Positions 56,277-64,000 of a stretch of DNA of 64,000 nucleotides are shown piece after piece. Within the stretch, counting starts at the first letter, position 1. Each line of letters begins with the position of its first letter. The notes below the pieces were generated by a model, which saw only the letters and a list, made by a program, of their open reading frames with translations, was not told the origin of the DNA and did no database searches. The DNA is taken from contig NZ_RCHI01000004.1 of the NCBI RefSeq assembly GCF_003664585.1, positions 224,233-288,232 on the forward strand. The letters run 5' to 3'. This DNA is from Paenirhodobacter hankyongi. GTDB taxonomy: Bacteria > Pseudomonadota > Alphaproteobacteria > Rhodobacterales > Rhodobacteraceae. The translations under genes and the position numbers were made by a program.

Positions 56277-57125
56277 ATGCGGCGGGTGATGCTGGGGGCG
56301 GCCGTGGCGCTGGCGCTGGCAGCGCCCGCCCATGCGGCCGACAAGCAGACGCTGGCTGACATCCGCGCGGAACTCGCGCAGCTGTCTGCCCAGCTTCAGG
56401 ACCTGCGTTCGGAGCTGGTGGCGTCGGGCGCGAAGGGCATGCAGGCGGCGGGCGGTGCCTCGGCGCTGCAGCGCATGGACACGATGGAGGCCGAGCTGAG
56501 CACGCTCACCTCCCGCACCGAGGAATTGCAGAACCGCATCGACCGGGTCGTCAAGGACGGCACCAACCGGGTCGGCGATCTGGAATTCCGCGTCTGCGAG
56601 CTCGAGGAGGGCTGCGATCCCTCCAGCGTCGGCCAGGGCGCGCCGCTTGGTGGCGCGGCGCCGGCCGCAAGCGCGGTGACGGCGCCCGCGGCGCCGAGCA
56701 CCGGGGCCGCCTCCTCCTCCTCTTCGGGCGGTGGCGATCTGGCAATGAACGAGCAGAGCGATTTCGACCGGGCCAAGGGGGTGCTCGGTCAGGGTGACTT
56801 TCGCGGCGCCGCTGACCTCTTTGCGACCTTTGCCGAAACCTATCCGGGTGGCCCCCTGACCGACGACGCGATGTATCTGCGCGGCGACGCGCTGCATCAG
56901 GCGGGCGATGTTCCGGGCGCGGCCCGGGCCTGGCTCGACGCCTTCTCGGCGGCGCCCGAGGGCAAGCGCGCGGCGGACAACCTGCTCGAGCTCGGCAAGG
57001 CGCTTGGCGAACTCGGTCAGAAGAACGAGGCCTGCGCGACGCTGGCCGAGGTTCCGGCCCGCTTCCCCTCGTCGCAGGCGGCGGGGCAGGTGCCCTCGGC
57101 ACAGGCGGGCCTTGGCTGCCAGTGA
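56277..57125 (+). CDS. cpoB: Cell-division coordinator CpoB (YbgF)
   Basis: A 282-residue periplasmic protein with a signal peptide (about 1-20, LALAAPAHAAD). The N-terminal coiled coil (about 22-95) reads LADIRAELAQLSAQLQDLRSELV and LSTLTSRTEELQNRIDRVV. A Ser/Ala-rich linker leads to C-terminal TPR repeats (FDRAKGVLGQGDFRGAADLFATFAETYPGGPLTDDAMYLRGDALHQAG). It couples peptidoglycan synthesis to Tol-driven outer-membrane constriction in E. coli. Its stop overlaps the tilS GTG start. Confidence 0.94.
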   Translation: MRRVMLGAAVALALAAPAHAADKQTLADIRAELAQLSAQLQDLRSELVASGAKGMQAAGGASALQRMDTMEAELSTLTSRTEELQNRIDRVVKDGTNRVGDLEFRVCELEEGCDPSSVGQGAPLGGAAPAASAVTAPAAPSTGAASSSSSGGGDLAMNEQSDFDRAKGVLGQGDFRGAADLFATFAETYPGGPLTDDAMYLRGDALHQAGDVPGAARAWLDAFSAAPEGKRAADNLLELGKALGELGQKNEACATLAEVPARFPSSQAAGQVPSAQAGLGCQ

Positions 57126-58345
57126 CGCCGGATCTGACCGCGCTCCTGAAACAGGCATTTGGCCCCGATGCGCCCCCGCGTGTCGGGGTTGCCGTTTCCG
57201 GCGGCGGGGATTCGACGGCGCTGCTGGTCGGGCTCCGCGAGGCGGGCTTCGACCTTGCCGCGGTGACGGTGGATCACGGGCTGCGCGCCGGCTCGGCCGA
57301 GGAGGCGGCCGAGGTCGGCCGGCTCTGCGCGGGTCTTGGCGTGCCGCACAGCGTGCTGAGCTGGGAGGGCACCGCGGCCGAGGGCAACCTGATGGATGCG
57401 GCACGACGGGCCCGGTTGCGGCTGATCGGAGCCTGGGCGTGGGGGCAGGGGATCGGCCATGTCGCGCTTGGCCACACCGCCGATGACGAGGCTGAGACCT
57501 TCCTGATGCGGCTTGGCCGCGAGGCCGGGCTCGAGGGCCTTGCCGGAATGCGCCGCCGCTTCGTGGCCGAGGGTGTCACCTGGCACCGGCCGCTTCTGGA
57601 CGTGAGCCGCGCCGATCTGCGCGCGGCGCTGCGCGCACGCGGGCTTGGCTGGATCGACGATCCCTCGAACGACAATCCGCGGTTCGGCCGGGTGCGGGCG
57701 CGTCAGGCGCTGGCCACGCTCGCGCCCCTTGGCATCACCCCGGCGACGCTGGGCGCCGTGGTACGCAACCTTGCGGCGGCCGATGCGGTGCTGAGCGAAA
57801 CCCTGTGCCGCTTCGTGGAGGCGGCGGTGACGACCCCCGCGGGCGACGTGGTGATCGCGCGGGAAGGGGTCGAGGCGCTCGCCCCCGAGCTGCAGCGGCG
57901 GCTTCTGAATGCCGCGCTGCGCTGGATCTCGGGCAGCGATTACCCCCCGCGCGCGGCCAAGGTGGCGGCTCTGCTTGCGGGGCTGGCGGAGCAGGGCGAC
58001 CGCACGTTGCATGGCTGCCGCATCCGCATCGGACGCGATGCGCTGCGCCTGACCCGCGAGGCGGCGGCGGTCGCCGCGCTGCGGGTGCCCGCGGGCGAGC
58101 GTTGGGACCGCTGGGACCTGACCGGCCCCGCCGCACCGGGGCTCGAGATCGCGGCGCTTGGCGAGGGCGGGCTTGCCCTGTGCCCGCACTGGCGTGAGAC
58201 CGGATTGCCGCGCGCGAGCCTGCTTGCCTCCCCCGCTGTCTGGAGTGGCGCAAGGCTGATCGCGGCACCGCTTGCCGGGCTCGAAAACGGCTGGAAAGCG
58301 CAAATTGCCTGCGGCGCATTTGCGGAGTCTCTAATCAGACGTTGA
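57122..58345 (+). CDS. tilS: tRNA(Ile)-lysidine synthase TilS
   Basis: Modifies the CAU-anticodon tRNA-Ile with lysidine so that it reads AUA; 407 residues. The N-type ATP-pyrophosphatase P-loop is SGGGDST at 26-32, followed by VDHGLRAGSAEEA and GHTADDEAETFLMRLGREAG, both TilS hallmarks. DVSRADLRAALRARGLGWIDDPSNDN completes the catalytic domain. The start is GTG 57122, overlapping the cpoB stop as GTGA. The last bases carry the promoter box of ftsH, the usual downstream neighbour. Confidence 0.94.
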   Translation: MTPDLTALLKQAFGPDAPPRVGVAVSGGGDSTALLVGLREAGFDLAAVTVDHGLRAGSAEEAAEVGRLCAGLGVPHSVLSWEGTAAEGNLMDAARRARLRLIGAWAWGQGIGHVALGHTADDEAETFLMRLGREAGLEGLAGMRRRFVAEGVTWHRPLLDVSRADLRAALRARGLGWIDDPSNDNPRFGRVRARQALATLAPLGITPATLGAVVRNLAAADAVLSETLCRFVEAAVTTPAGDVVIAREGVEALAPELQRRLLNAALRWISGSDYPPRAAKVAALLAGLAEQGDRTLHGCRIRIGRDALRLTREAAAVAALRVPAGERWDRWDLTGPAAPGLEIAALGEGGLALCPHWRETGLPRASLLASPAVWSGARLIAAPLAGLENGWKAQIACGAFAESLIRR

Positions 58346-58369
58346 ACCTGACCGCGTAATCCCTATTTT
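58341..58369 (+). promoter_or_regulatory. RpoH (sigma-32)-like promoter of ftsH
   Basis: GTTGAAC at 58341-58347 is followed after exactly 13 bases by CCCTATTTT, an excellent match to alphaproteobacterial heat-shock promoters and the same layout as the lon box. It overlaps the tilS stop codon. Confidence 0.65.
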
Positions 58370-58422
58370 CACCCGGTAAAGGCCCGGCGGAGACCGGTCC
58401 CCGTCTATTCTGGAGGTTCCCC

Positions 58423-60318
58423 TTGGGCAACGCACGCAATCTGGCCTTCTGGGCCGTGCTGTTCCTGCTGATTCTCGCGCTGTTCAACCTTTTCGGAGAC
58501 GGGCAGGCCTCGATGAATGCGCGGCAGGTCGCCTATTCGGAATTCATGACCGCCGTCGACAAGGGCGAGGTCAAGTCCGTGCAGCTCGACGGCGAGGATG
58601 TGCGCTATCAGATCGCTGACGGCACCACCTATTCCACGGTGAAGCCCGAGGCGGACGAGATCGCCGAGAAGCTGATCGACAAGGGCGTGCAGGTCAACGT
58701 GATCAAGCAGGCGCAGTCGGGCTTCATGTCGCTGCTGGGCGTCTGGCTGCCCTTCATCGTGATGATCGGGATCTGGATCTTCTTCATGAACCGCATGCAG
58801 GGTGGCGGCAAGGGCGGCGCCATGGGCTTCGGCAAGTCGAAGGCCAAGCTGCTGACCGAAAAGCAGGGCCGCGTGACCTTCGACGATGTCGCCGGCATCG
58901 ACGAGGCGAAGGAAGAGCTCGAGGAGATCGTCGAATTCCTGCGCAACCCGCAGAAGTTCTCGCGCCTCGGCGGCAAGATCCCGAAGGGCGCGCTGCTCGT
59001 CGGCCCGCCCGGCACCGGCAAGACCCTTCTCGCCCGCGCCATCGCCGGCGAGGCGGGCGTGCCCTTCTTCACCATCTCGGGCTCCGACTTCGTCGAGATG
59101 TTCGTGGGCGTTGGCGCCTCCCGCGTGCGCGACATGTTCGAGCAGGCGAAGAAGAACGCGCCCTGCATCGTCTTCATCGATGAAATCGATGCCGTGGGCC
59201 GCGCCCGTGGCGTCGGCATCGGCGGCGGCAACGACGAGCGCGAGCAGACGCTGAACCAGCTTCTGGTCGAGATGGACGGTTTCGAGGCGAACGAGGGCAT
59301 CATCATCATCGCCGCCACGAACCGCAAGGACGTGCTCGACCCGGCGCTCTTGCGCCCCGGCCGCTTCGACCGGCAGATCCACGTGCCGAACCCCGACATC
59401 AAGGGCCGGGAAAAGATCCTCACCGTCCACGCCCGCAAGGTGCCGGTGGGCCCCGATGTCGACCTGCGCGTGATCGCGCGCGGCACGCCGGGCTTTTCGG
59501 GCGCCGATCTCGCGAACCTGGTGAACGAGGCGGCGCTGATGGCCGCCCGCGTCGGTCGCCGTTTCGTCACCATGGAAGACTTCGAGCAGGCGAAGGACAA
59601 GGTGATGATGGGGGTCGAGCGTCGCTCGATGGTCCTCACCCCCGAGCAGAAGGAAATGACCGCCTATCACGAGGCCGGCCACGCCGTCGTCGGGATGAAG
59701 CTGCCGAAATGCGACCCGGTCTACAAGGCGACGATCATCCCGCGCGGTCAGGCGCTTGGCATGGTGGTCTCGCTGCCCGAGATGGACAAGCTGAACTACC
59801 ACAAGGACGAGGCCAAGCAGAAGATCGCCATGACCATGGCGGGCAAGGCGGCCGAGATTCTGAAATGGGGCGAGGAACACGTCTCGAACGGCCCGGCCGG
59901 CGACATCATGCAGGCCTCGGCGATTGCCCGCGCGATGGTGATGCGCTGGGGCATGTCGGACAAGGTCGGCAACATCGACTATTCCGAGGCGCATGAAGGC
60001 TATCAGGGCAACACCGGCGGGTTCTCGGTCTCGACCAAGACCAAGGAGCTGATCGAGGAAGAGGTCCGCGAACTGATCGACGCCGGCTACAAGGAGGCGC
60101 GCCGCATCCTCATGGAAAACCAGGAGGACTGGGAGCGTCTGGCGCAGGGGCTGCTGGAATACGAGACCCTCACCGGCGAGGAGATCCGCAAGGTGATGGC
60201 GGGCGAGGCGATCCACGGCGACGACGGCAACACGCCGGGCGGCCTGCCCTCGGTCACCTCGGTGCCGAAGACGAAACCCGCCAAGGGGCCCGACGCCGCG
60301 CCGGAACCCTCGGCGTAA
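58423..60318 (+). CDS. ftsH: ATP-dependent zinc metalloprotease FtsH
   Basis: A membrane-bound AAA+ protease; 631 residues. Two N-terminal membrane helices (about 6-23 and 103-125) flank a small periplasmic domain. The AAA+ domain has Walker A GPPGTGKT (194-201), Walker [13 protein letters not shown], pore-loop [11 protein letters not shown] and [24 protein letters not shown]. The zinc protease motif HEAGH is at 416-420. A Pro/Lys-rich tail ends the protein. The start is TTG 58423 with TGGAGG six bases ahead; no in-frame ATG gives a complete first helix. It degrades sigma-32, SecY and LpxC in other bacteria. Confidence 0.96.
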   Translation: MGNARNLAFWAVLFLLILALFNLFGDGQASMNARQVAYSEFMTAVDKGEVKSVQLDGEDVRYQIADGTTYSTVKPEADEIAEKLIDKGVQVNVIKQAQSGFMSLLGVWLPFIVMIGIWIFFMNRMQGGGKGGAMGFGKSKAKLLTEKQGRVTFDDVAGIDEAKEELEEIVEFLRNPQKFSRLGGKIPKGALLVGPPGTGKTLLARAIAGEAGVPFFTISGSDFVEMFVGVGASRVRDMFEQAKKNAPCIVFIDEIDAVGRARGVGIGGGNDEREQTLNQLLVEMDGFEANEGIIIIAATNRKDVLDPALLRPGRFDRQIHVPNPDIKGREKILTVHARKVPVGPDVDLRVIARGTPGFSGADLANLVNEAALMAARVGRRFVTMEDFEQAKDKVMMGVERRSMVLTPEQKEMTAYHEAGHAVVGMKLPKCDPVYKATIIPRGQALGMVVSLPEMDKLNYHKDEAKQKIAMTMAGKAAEILKWGEEHVSNGPAGDIMQASAIARAMVMRWGMSDKVGNIDYSEAHEGYQGNTGGFSVSTKTKELIEEEVRELIDAGYKEARRILMENQEDWERLAQGLLEYETLTGEEIRKVMAGEAIHGDDGNTPGGLPSVTSVPKTKPAKGPDAAPEPSA

Positions 60319-60333
60319 GCGGGGGCGGCGGCG

Positions 60334-61140
60334 ATGGCCCGGTCTCGCACCGAAAGCGCCGACTGGAATCCCGAAAGCTACGGCCGCTTCCGCGATCTGC
60401 GGGTGCGGCCGGCGCTCGATCTGATGGCGCGGGTGGGCGAACTGCCCGCCGGCAAGGTGATCGACCTCGGCTGCGGCGCGGGGGCTGTGGGGGCGGCGCT
60501 CGCCGACCGCTGGCCCGGGCGCAAGATCGTCGGCGTCGATGCCTCGCCCGCGATGATCGGCAAGGCGGCCGCGACCGGCGTCTATCGCCGCTGCGATCTG
60601 GCCGATATCCGGACCTGGGAGCCGGGCAAGCCGCCGGCGCTGATCTTTTCGAACGCCGCGCTGCACTGGCTTGACGATCACGCCACGCTTCTGCCCCGGC
60701 TGGCGGGGCTGCTGGCGCCCACGGGGGTGCTGGCGGTGCAGATGCCGATGCAATGGGGGGCGCCCTCGCATCGGTTCCTGCGCGATCTGGCAACCGAGAT
60801 GTTCCCCGACCGTTTCGATTTCACCGGCTGGGAGCCGCCGGTGGCGCCACCGCTCGACTATGCGCGGATGCTCGCCCCGCTCGGCGAGGTCGACGTCTGG
60901 ACCACCGATTACATCCACCGCCTCGGCTCAGAGGGGGCGGTGCACCCGGTGCGCCGCTTCACCGAGTCGACCGCGCTGCGCCCCTTCGCCGCGAAGCTGA
61001 ACGAGAGCGAGCTTGCGGGCTTTCTCGTGCGCTACGAGGGGGCGCTCGACGCCGCCTATCCGGTCGAGCCGGACGGCACCGTGCTCTTCCCCTTCCGCCG
61101 TCTCTTCCTGGTTCTGAGGGTCGCCGGATGCCTGCGCTGA
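60334..61140 (+). CDS. tam: Trans-aconitate 2-methyltransferase-like SAM methyltransferase
   Basis: A 268-residue class I SAM-dependent methyltransferase. Motif I is KVIDLGCGAGAVGAALADRWPGRKIVGVDASPAMI (about 41-75). The N-terminal DWNPESYGRFRDLRVRPALDLMARV and the LIFSNAALHWLDDHATLLPRLAGLLAPTGVLAVQMP region follow the Tam family pattern of E. coli. Tam monomethylates trans-aconitate, an inhibitor of the TCA cycle. The specific substrate here is an inference from similarity. Its last 13 bases overlap the MOSC gene. Confidence 0.85.
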   Translation: MARSRTESADWNPESYGRFRDLRVRPALDLMARVGELPAGKVIDLGCGAGAVGAALADRWPGRKIVGVDASPAMIGKAAATGVYRRCDLADIRTWEPGKPPALIFSNAALHWLDDHATLLPRLAGLLAPTGVLAVQMPMQWGAPSHRFLRDLATEMFPDRFDFTGWEPPVAPPLDYARMLAPLGEVDVWTTDYIHRLGSEGAVHPVRRFTESTALRPFAAKLNESELAGFLVRYEGALDAAYPVEPDGTVLFPFRRLFLVLRVAGCLR

Positions 61141-61721
61141 AATCCACCCAGTTTCATGGCGAAATCGTCTTTCTGGGCCTTGTGAAGCCCGGCGCGGGGC
61201 TGGCGTCCGAGCCGGTGTCGCAGCTTCTTCTGGGCTTTGACGGCGCCACGGGGGAATCCCATTCCGGCCGCACCCGCGCCAGCTGTTCGCGCGTGACCGA
61301 ACAGCACCCGCCGGGCACCGAGATCGCCAACACCCGGCAGCTGACGATCCTGTCCGAGGAGGAGCTGGCCGAGACCGCCTTTGCCATGCGCCTGCCGCAT
61401 CTGGCGCCCGAATGGGTCGGTGCCTCGATCGTGCTGCGCGGCCTGCCCGATCTGACGCATCTGCCCCCCTCGTCGCGGCTGCAGGGGCCCGATGGTGCGA
61501 CGCTTGTCGTCGACATGGAGAACCGCGCCTGCGTGCTGCCCGGCAAGGTGATCGAGACCGTGCACCCGGGCGCCGGGCCGCGCTACAAGCCCGCGGCGCA
61601 GGGCCGGCGTGGCGTCACCGCCTGGGTCGAGCGGCCGGGCGTGCTGGAACTCGGTCAGAGCCTGCGCCTGCACATCCCCGATCAGCGCGCCTGGTCGCGG
61701 ATGTCCGACGTCCGCGGCTGA
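61128..61721 (+). CDS. MOSC domain-containing protein
   Basis: A 197-residue MOSC-domain protein, the fold shared with molybdenum-cofactor sulfurase C-termini and YiiM. Supporting pieces are an N-terminal [12 protein letters not shown] beta-strand, the [12 protein letters not shown] loop, [26 protein letters not shown], and the conserved cysteine in [16 protein letters not shown]. It could transfer sulfur or detoxify N-hydroxylated compounds; the partner is unknown. The ATG at 61128 lies inside the end of tam, so expression is coupled. Confidence 0.85.
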   Translation: MPALKSTQFHGEIVFLGLVKPGAGLASEPVSQLLLGFDGATGESHSGRTRASCSRVTEQHPPGTEIANTRQLTILSEEELAETAFAMRLPHLAPEWVGASIVLRGLPDLTHLPPSSRLQGPDGATLVVDMENRACVLPGKVIETVHPGAGPRYKPAAQGRRGVTAWVERPGVLELGQSLRLHIPDQRAWSRMSDVRG

Positions 61722-61773
61722 GCCCGCTTTCCCCTGTCGCCGTAACGGGTTAGGCTCCGCCGAGGAGGACCCG

Positions 61774-63441
61774 ATGCTGCCTGATATCGAGATTGCCCGC
61801 GCCGCCCCGAAACGTCCGATGCCCGAGGTCGCCGCAAAGATCGGCATCCCGGATACCGCGCTGATCCCCTATGGCCGCGAGATCGCCAAGATCGACCGCG
61901 CCTTCCTGGACGAGATCGAACCGCGCGCCGAGGGCCGGCTGATCCTCGTCACCGCGATCACGCCGACGCCGGCGGGCGAGGGCAAGACCACCACCACCGT
62001 GGGTCTTGGCGACGGGCTGAGCCGGATCGGCAAGCGCGCCGCGATCTGCATCCGCGAGGCCTCGCTCGGCCCGAACTTCGGGATGAAGGGGGGCGCGGCC
62101 GGCGGCGGGCGGGCGCAGGTGGTGCCGATGGAGGCGATGAACCTGCATTTCACCGGCGATTTCCATGCCGTGACCGCGGCGCACAACCTGCTTGCCGCGA
62201 TGATCGAGAACCACCTCTACTGGGGCAACGCCCTTGGCCTCGATCCGCGGCGGATCAGCTGGCGGCGGGTGATCGACATGAACGACCGGGCGTTGCGCGA
62301 CATCGTGACGGGGCTCGGTGGCGTCGCGAACGGGGCGCCGCGGCAGACCGGTTTCGACATCACCGCGGCCTCGGAAGTGATGGCCTGCCTGTGCCTCGCG
62401 CGCGATCTGGGCGATCTCGAGGCGCGGCTTGGCCGGATCGTGATCGGCGAGCGGGCCGACCGCAGCCACGTGACCTGCGCCGAGCTGGGCGCGGCGGGGG
62501 CGATGGCGGTGCTGTTGCGCGACGCGTTGCAGCCGAACCTCGTGCAGACGATCGAGCACACGCCGGCCTTCGTCCACGGCGGCCCCTTCGCCAATATCGC
62601 GCATGGCTGCAGCTCGGTCATCGCCACCCGCACGGCGTTGCGGCTGGCCGATTACGTGGTGACCGAAGCGGGTTTCGGCGCGGATCTCGGTGCCGAGAAG
62701 TTCTTCGACATCAAGTGTCGCAGCGCCGGGCTGGTGCCCTCGGTTGCGGTGATCGTGGCGACGGTGCGGGCGCTGAAGATGCAGGGCGGGATGGCGCTGG
62801 CCGACCTTGGCCGCGAGGATGTGGCGGCGCTGAGCCGGGGCTGTGCGAACCTTGGCCGCCACATCGCCAACACCCGCGGCTTCGGTGTGCCGGTCGTCGT
62901 GGCGATCAACGCCTTCGACAGCGACACCGAGGCCGAGATCGCTGCCCTCGTCGACTATGCCGCGCATCAGGGCTGCCGCGCGGTGCTGTGCCGGCACTGG
63001 GCCGAGGGCGGCGCCGGGGCCGAGGACCTCGCGCGCGAGGTGGTGCGTCTGGCCGAGGGGCCGGGCGGTTTCGCGCCGCTCTACCCCGACGAGATGGGCC
63101 TTTTCGAGAAGATCGAGGAGGTGGCAAAGCGGATCTATCACGCCGATGCGGTGATCGCCGAGGCCTCGCTGCGCGCCCAGCTTGCGGCATGGGAGGCGCA
63201 GGGTTTCGGTGCGCTGCCGGTCTGTGTCGCGAAGACGCAATATTCCTTCTCGACCGATCCGAAGCGGCGCGGCGCGCCGAACGGTCACAGCGTCACCCTG
63301 CGCGAGCTGCGGTTGTCGGCCGGGGCGGGCTTCGTCGTGGCGATCTGCGGCGAGATCCTGACCATGCCGGGCCTGCCGCGCGCGCCCGCGGCCGAGCGCA
63401 TCGGCCTGACCCCCTCGGGCGAGGTCGAGGGGCTGTTCTGA
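61774..63441 (+). CDS. fhs: Formate-tetrahydrofolate ligase
   Basis: ATP-dependent synthesis of 10-formyl-tetrahydrofolate from formate and THF; 555 residues, the normal size. Key pieces are [23 protein letters not shown] (nucleotide-binding loop, about 52-75), [20 protein letters not shown], the [27 protein letters not shown] region, [21 protein letters not shown] and [14 protein letters not shown]. The ATG at 61774 has CGAGGAGG ahead. Together with folD at the window end it links formate to the C1-folate pool. Confidence 0.97.
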   Translation: MLPDIEIARAAPKRPMPEVAAKIGIPDTALIPYGREIAKIDRAFLDEIEPRAEGRLILVTAITPTPAGEGKTTTTVGLGDGLSRIGKRAAICIREASLGPNFGMKGGAAGGGRAQVVPMEAMNLHFTGDFHAVTAAHNLLAAMIENHLYWGNALGLDPRRISWRRVIDMNDRALRDIVTGLGGVANGAPRQTGFDITAASEVMACLCLARDLGDLEARLGRIVIGERADRSHVTCAELGAAGAMAVLLRDALQPNLVQTIEHTPAFVHGGPFANIAHGCSSVIATRTALRLADYVVTEAGFGADLGAEKFFDIKCRSAGLVPSVAVIVATVRALKMQGGMALADLGREDVAALSRGCANLGRHIANTRGFGVPVVVAINAFDSDTEAEIAALVDYAAHQGCRAVLCRHWAEGGAGAEDLAREVVRLAEGPGGFAPLYPDEMGLFEKIEEVAKRIYHADAVIAEASLRAQLAAWEAQGFGALPVCVAKTQYSFSTDPKRRGAPNGHSVTLRELRLSAGAGFVVAICGEILTMPGLPRAPAAERIGLTPSGEVEGLF

Positions 63442-63508
63442 GCGGCCGGGCTTGAGCCGCGGCGCGGAAGCTGCAATAGATCCCGCACAGCAAATGCGAA
63501 GGATGCCG

Positions 63509-63814
63509 ATGAAAGAGCCCGCCACGATTGCGACGATGGCCGAGCTGCGCGCCGAGATCGATGCGCTTGACGAGCGTCTCGTCGCGCTTCTCGCCGACCG
63601 GGCCCGGCTGATCGACCGCGCGGCCGAGCTGAAGCCCGGCGAGGGCATGCCGGCGCGGATCACCGCGCGGGTCGAGGAGGTGGTCGGCAATGCCGCCGCC
63701 GCCGCCGCCGCGCGCGGGCTCGACCCCGTGCTGGTCGAAGGCATCTGGCGAGCGCTGGTCGACTGGTCGATCGCGCGCGAGGAACGGGTTCTGGGCAAGG
63801 GAGATGCCGAATGA
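63509..63814 (+). CDS. Chorismate mutase (AroQ type)
   Basis: A 101-residue all-helical chorismate mutase that converts chorismate to prephenate. The first helix reads [34 protein letters not shown], with the conserved Arg and Asp of AroQ active sites. The third helix includes [21 protein letters not shown]. The ATG at 63509 has AAGGA five bases ahead; two upstream in-frame ATGs (63494, 63503) are possible. Its stop overlaps the folD ATG (ATGA), so it is coupled to folate genes. Isochorismate pyruvate-lyase activity (PchB type) is an alternative within the same fold. Confidence 0.88.
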   Translation: MKEPATIATMAELRAEIDALDERLVALLADRARLIDRAAELKPGEGMPARITARVEEVVGNAAAAAAARGLDPVLVEGIWRALVDWSIAREERVLGKGDAE

Positions 63815-64000
63815 CCGCGACGATCATCGACGGGAAGGCCTTTGCGGCCAAGGTGCGGGCGCAGGTCGCCGGGCATGTGGCGCGGCTGAAGGAAGAGCAG
63901 GGGATCACCCCGGGCCTCGCCGTGGTGCTGGTGGGCGAGGACCCGGCCTCCGAGGTCTATGTCCGCAACAAGGGCAGGCAGACCGTCGAGGTCGGGATGA
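63811..64000 (+). CDS. folD: Methylenetetrahydrofolate dehydrogenase/cyclohydrolase FolD (5' part)
   Basis: The first 63 codons of folD, cut by the window end. [20 protein letters not shown] is followed by [24 protein letters not shown], which holds the conserved substrate-site lysine/tyrosine region of FolD (YVRNK; the family has YVxxK). The bifunctional enzyme interconverts methylene-, methenyl- and formyl-THF. Coupled to the chorismate mutase gene by a four-base overlap and downstream of fhs. Confidence 0.92.
   Translation, partial: MTATIIDGKAFAAKVRAQVAGHVARLKEEQGITPGLAVVLVGEDPASEVYVRNKGRQTVEVGM

Overview
The window is a stretch of ordinary chromosome from a GC-rich alphaproteobacterium of the Rhodobacteraceae. 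The best clues are the petP-petR-petABC cluster, which has the gene order and near-identical protein motifs known from Rhodobacter capsulatus, together with the ybgC-tolQRAB-pal-cpoB-tilS-ftsH order. I place it close to Rhodobacter, and cannot name the species from sequence alone. I see no prophage, transposase, CRISPR array, rRNA or plasmid function.

Layout. 0-6 kb: an MBL-fold hydrolase divergent from an EnvZ-type sensor kinase, then lon, a small membrane protein, an HU-type protein and tRNA-Val(CAC). 6-11.3 kb: the glycolate oxidase operon glcDEF, a secreted trypsin-like protease and hsp20. 11.4-14.4 kb (minus strand): modE-modA-modB-modC with a Mo-box in front of modA. 14.5-21.5 kb: an MFS transporter, a GT4/GT29 glycosyltransferase pair, asd, a secreted MuiA/DUF4139 protein, beta-carbonic anhydrase and an HPt-like small protein. 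21.6-26 kb: an M17 aminopeptidase coupled to an NlpC/P60 hydrolase, DUF2794, an I78 inhibitor lipoprotein and glutathione-dependent formaldehyde dehydrogenase. 26-30 kb (minus): thiBPQ under a TPP riboswitch, and an SRPBCC protein. 30-32.8 kb: aroC, a TetR regulator and a NYN-LOTUS protein. 32.9-37.1 kb (minus): petABC (cytochrome bc1) and petPR. 37.2-46.7 kb: a branched-chain aminotransferase, then mostly minus-strand genes: an EamA transporter, queG, a GST, a TfoX-like protein, recR, ybaB, dnaX, a second GST, a SleB-type lipoprotein and an EEP-family hydrolase. 46.8-50 kb: SRP RNA and ileS, both minus. 50.3-60.3 kb: an unknown protein gene, then ybgC-tolQ-tolR-tolA-tolB-pal-cpoB-tilS-ftsH. 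60.3-64 kb: a methyltransferase, a MOSC protein, fhs, chorismate mutase and the start of folD, which is cut by the window end.

How the parts connect. The Tol-Pal genes form one cell-envelope operon. lon, hsp20 and ftsH each have an RpoH-like promoter box upstream and probably share heat-shock control. modEABC and thiBPQ are nutrient importers with visible control elements (Mo-box, TPP riboswitch). fhs and folD are the two C1-folate enzymes, with a chorismate mutase coupled between them. glcDEF feeds glyoxylate metabolism.

The window is mostly core genome and I found no convincing undescribed multi-gene system. The items most worth a second look are a short ModE lacking its molybdate-binding half, a bacterial GT29-type gene coupled to a GT4 gene, dispersed repeats of which one encodes the GlcD C-terminus, a low-GC patch inside ileS, a candidate structured RNA near 24.3 kb, and the unknown gene heading the Tol-Pal operon.
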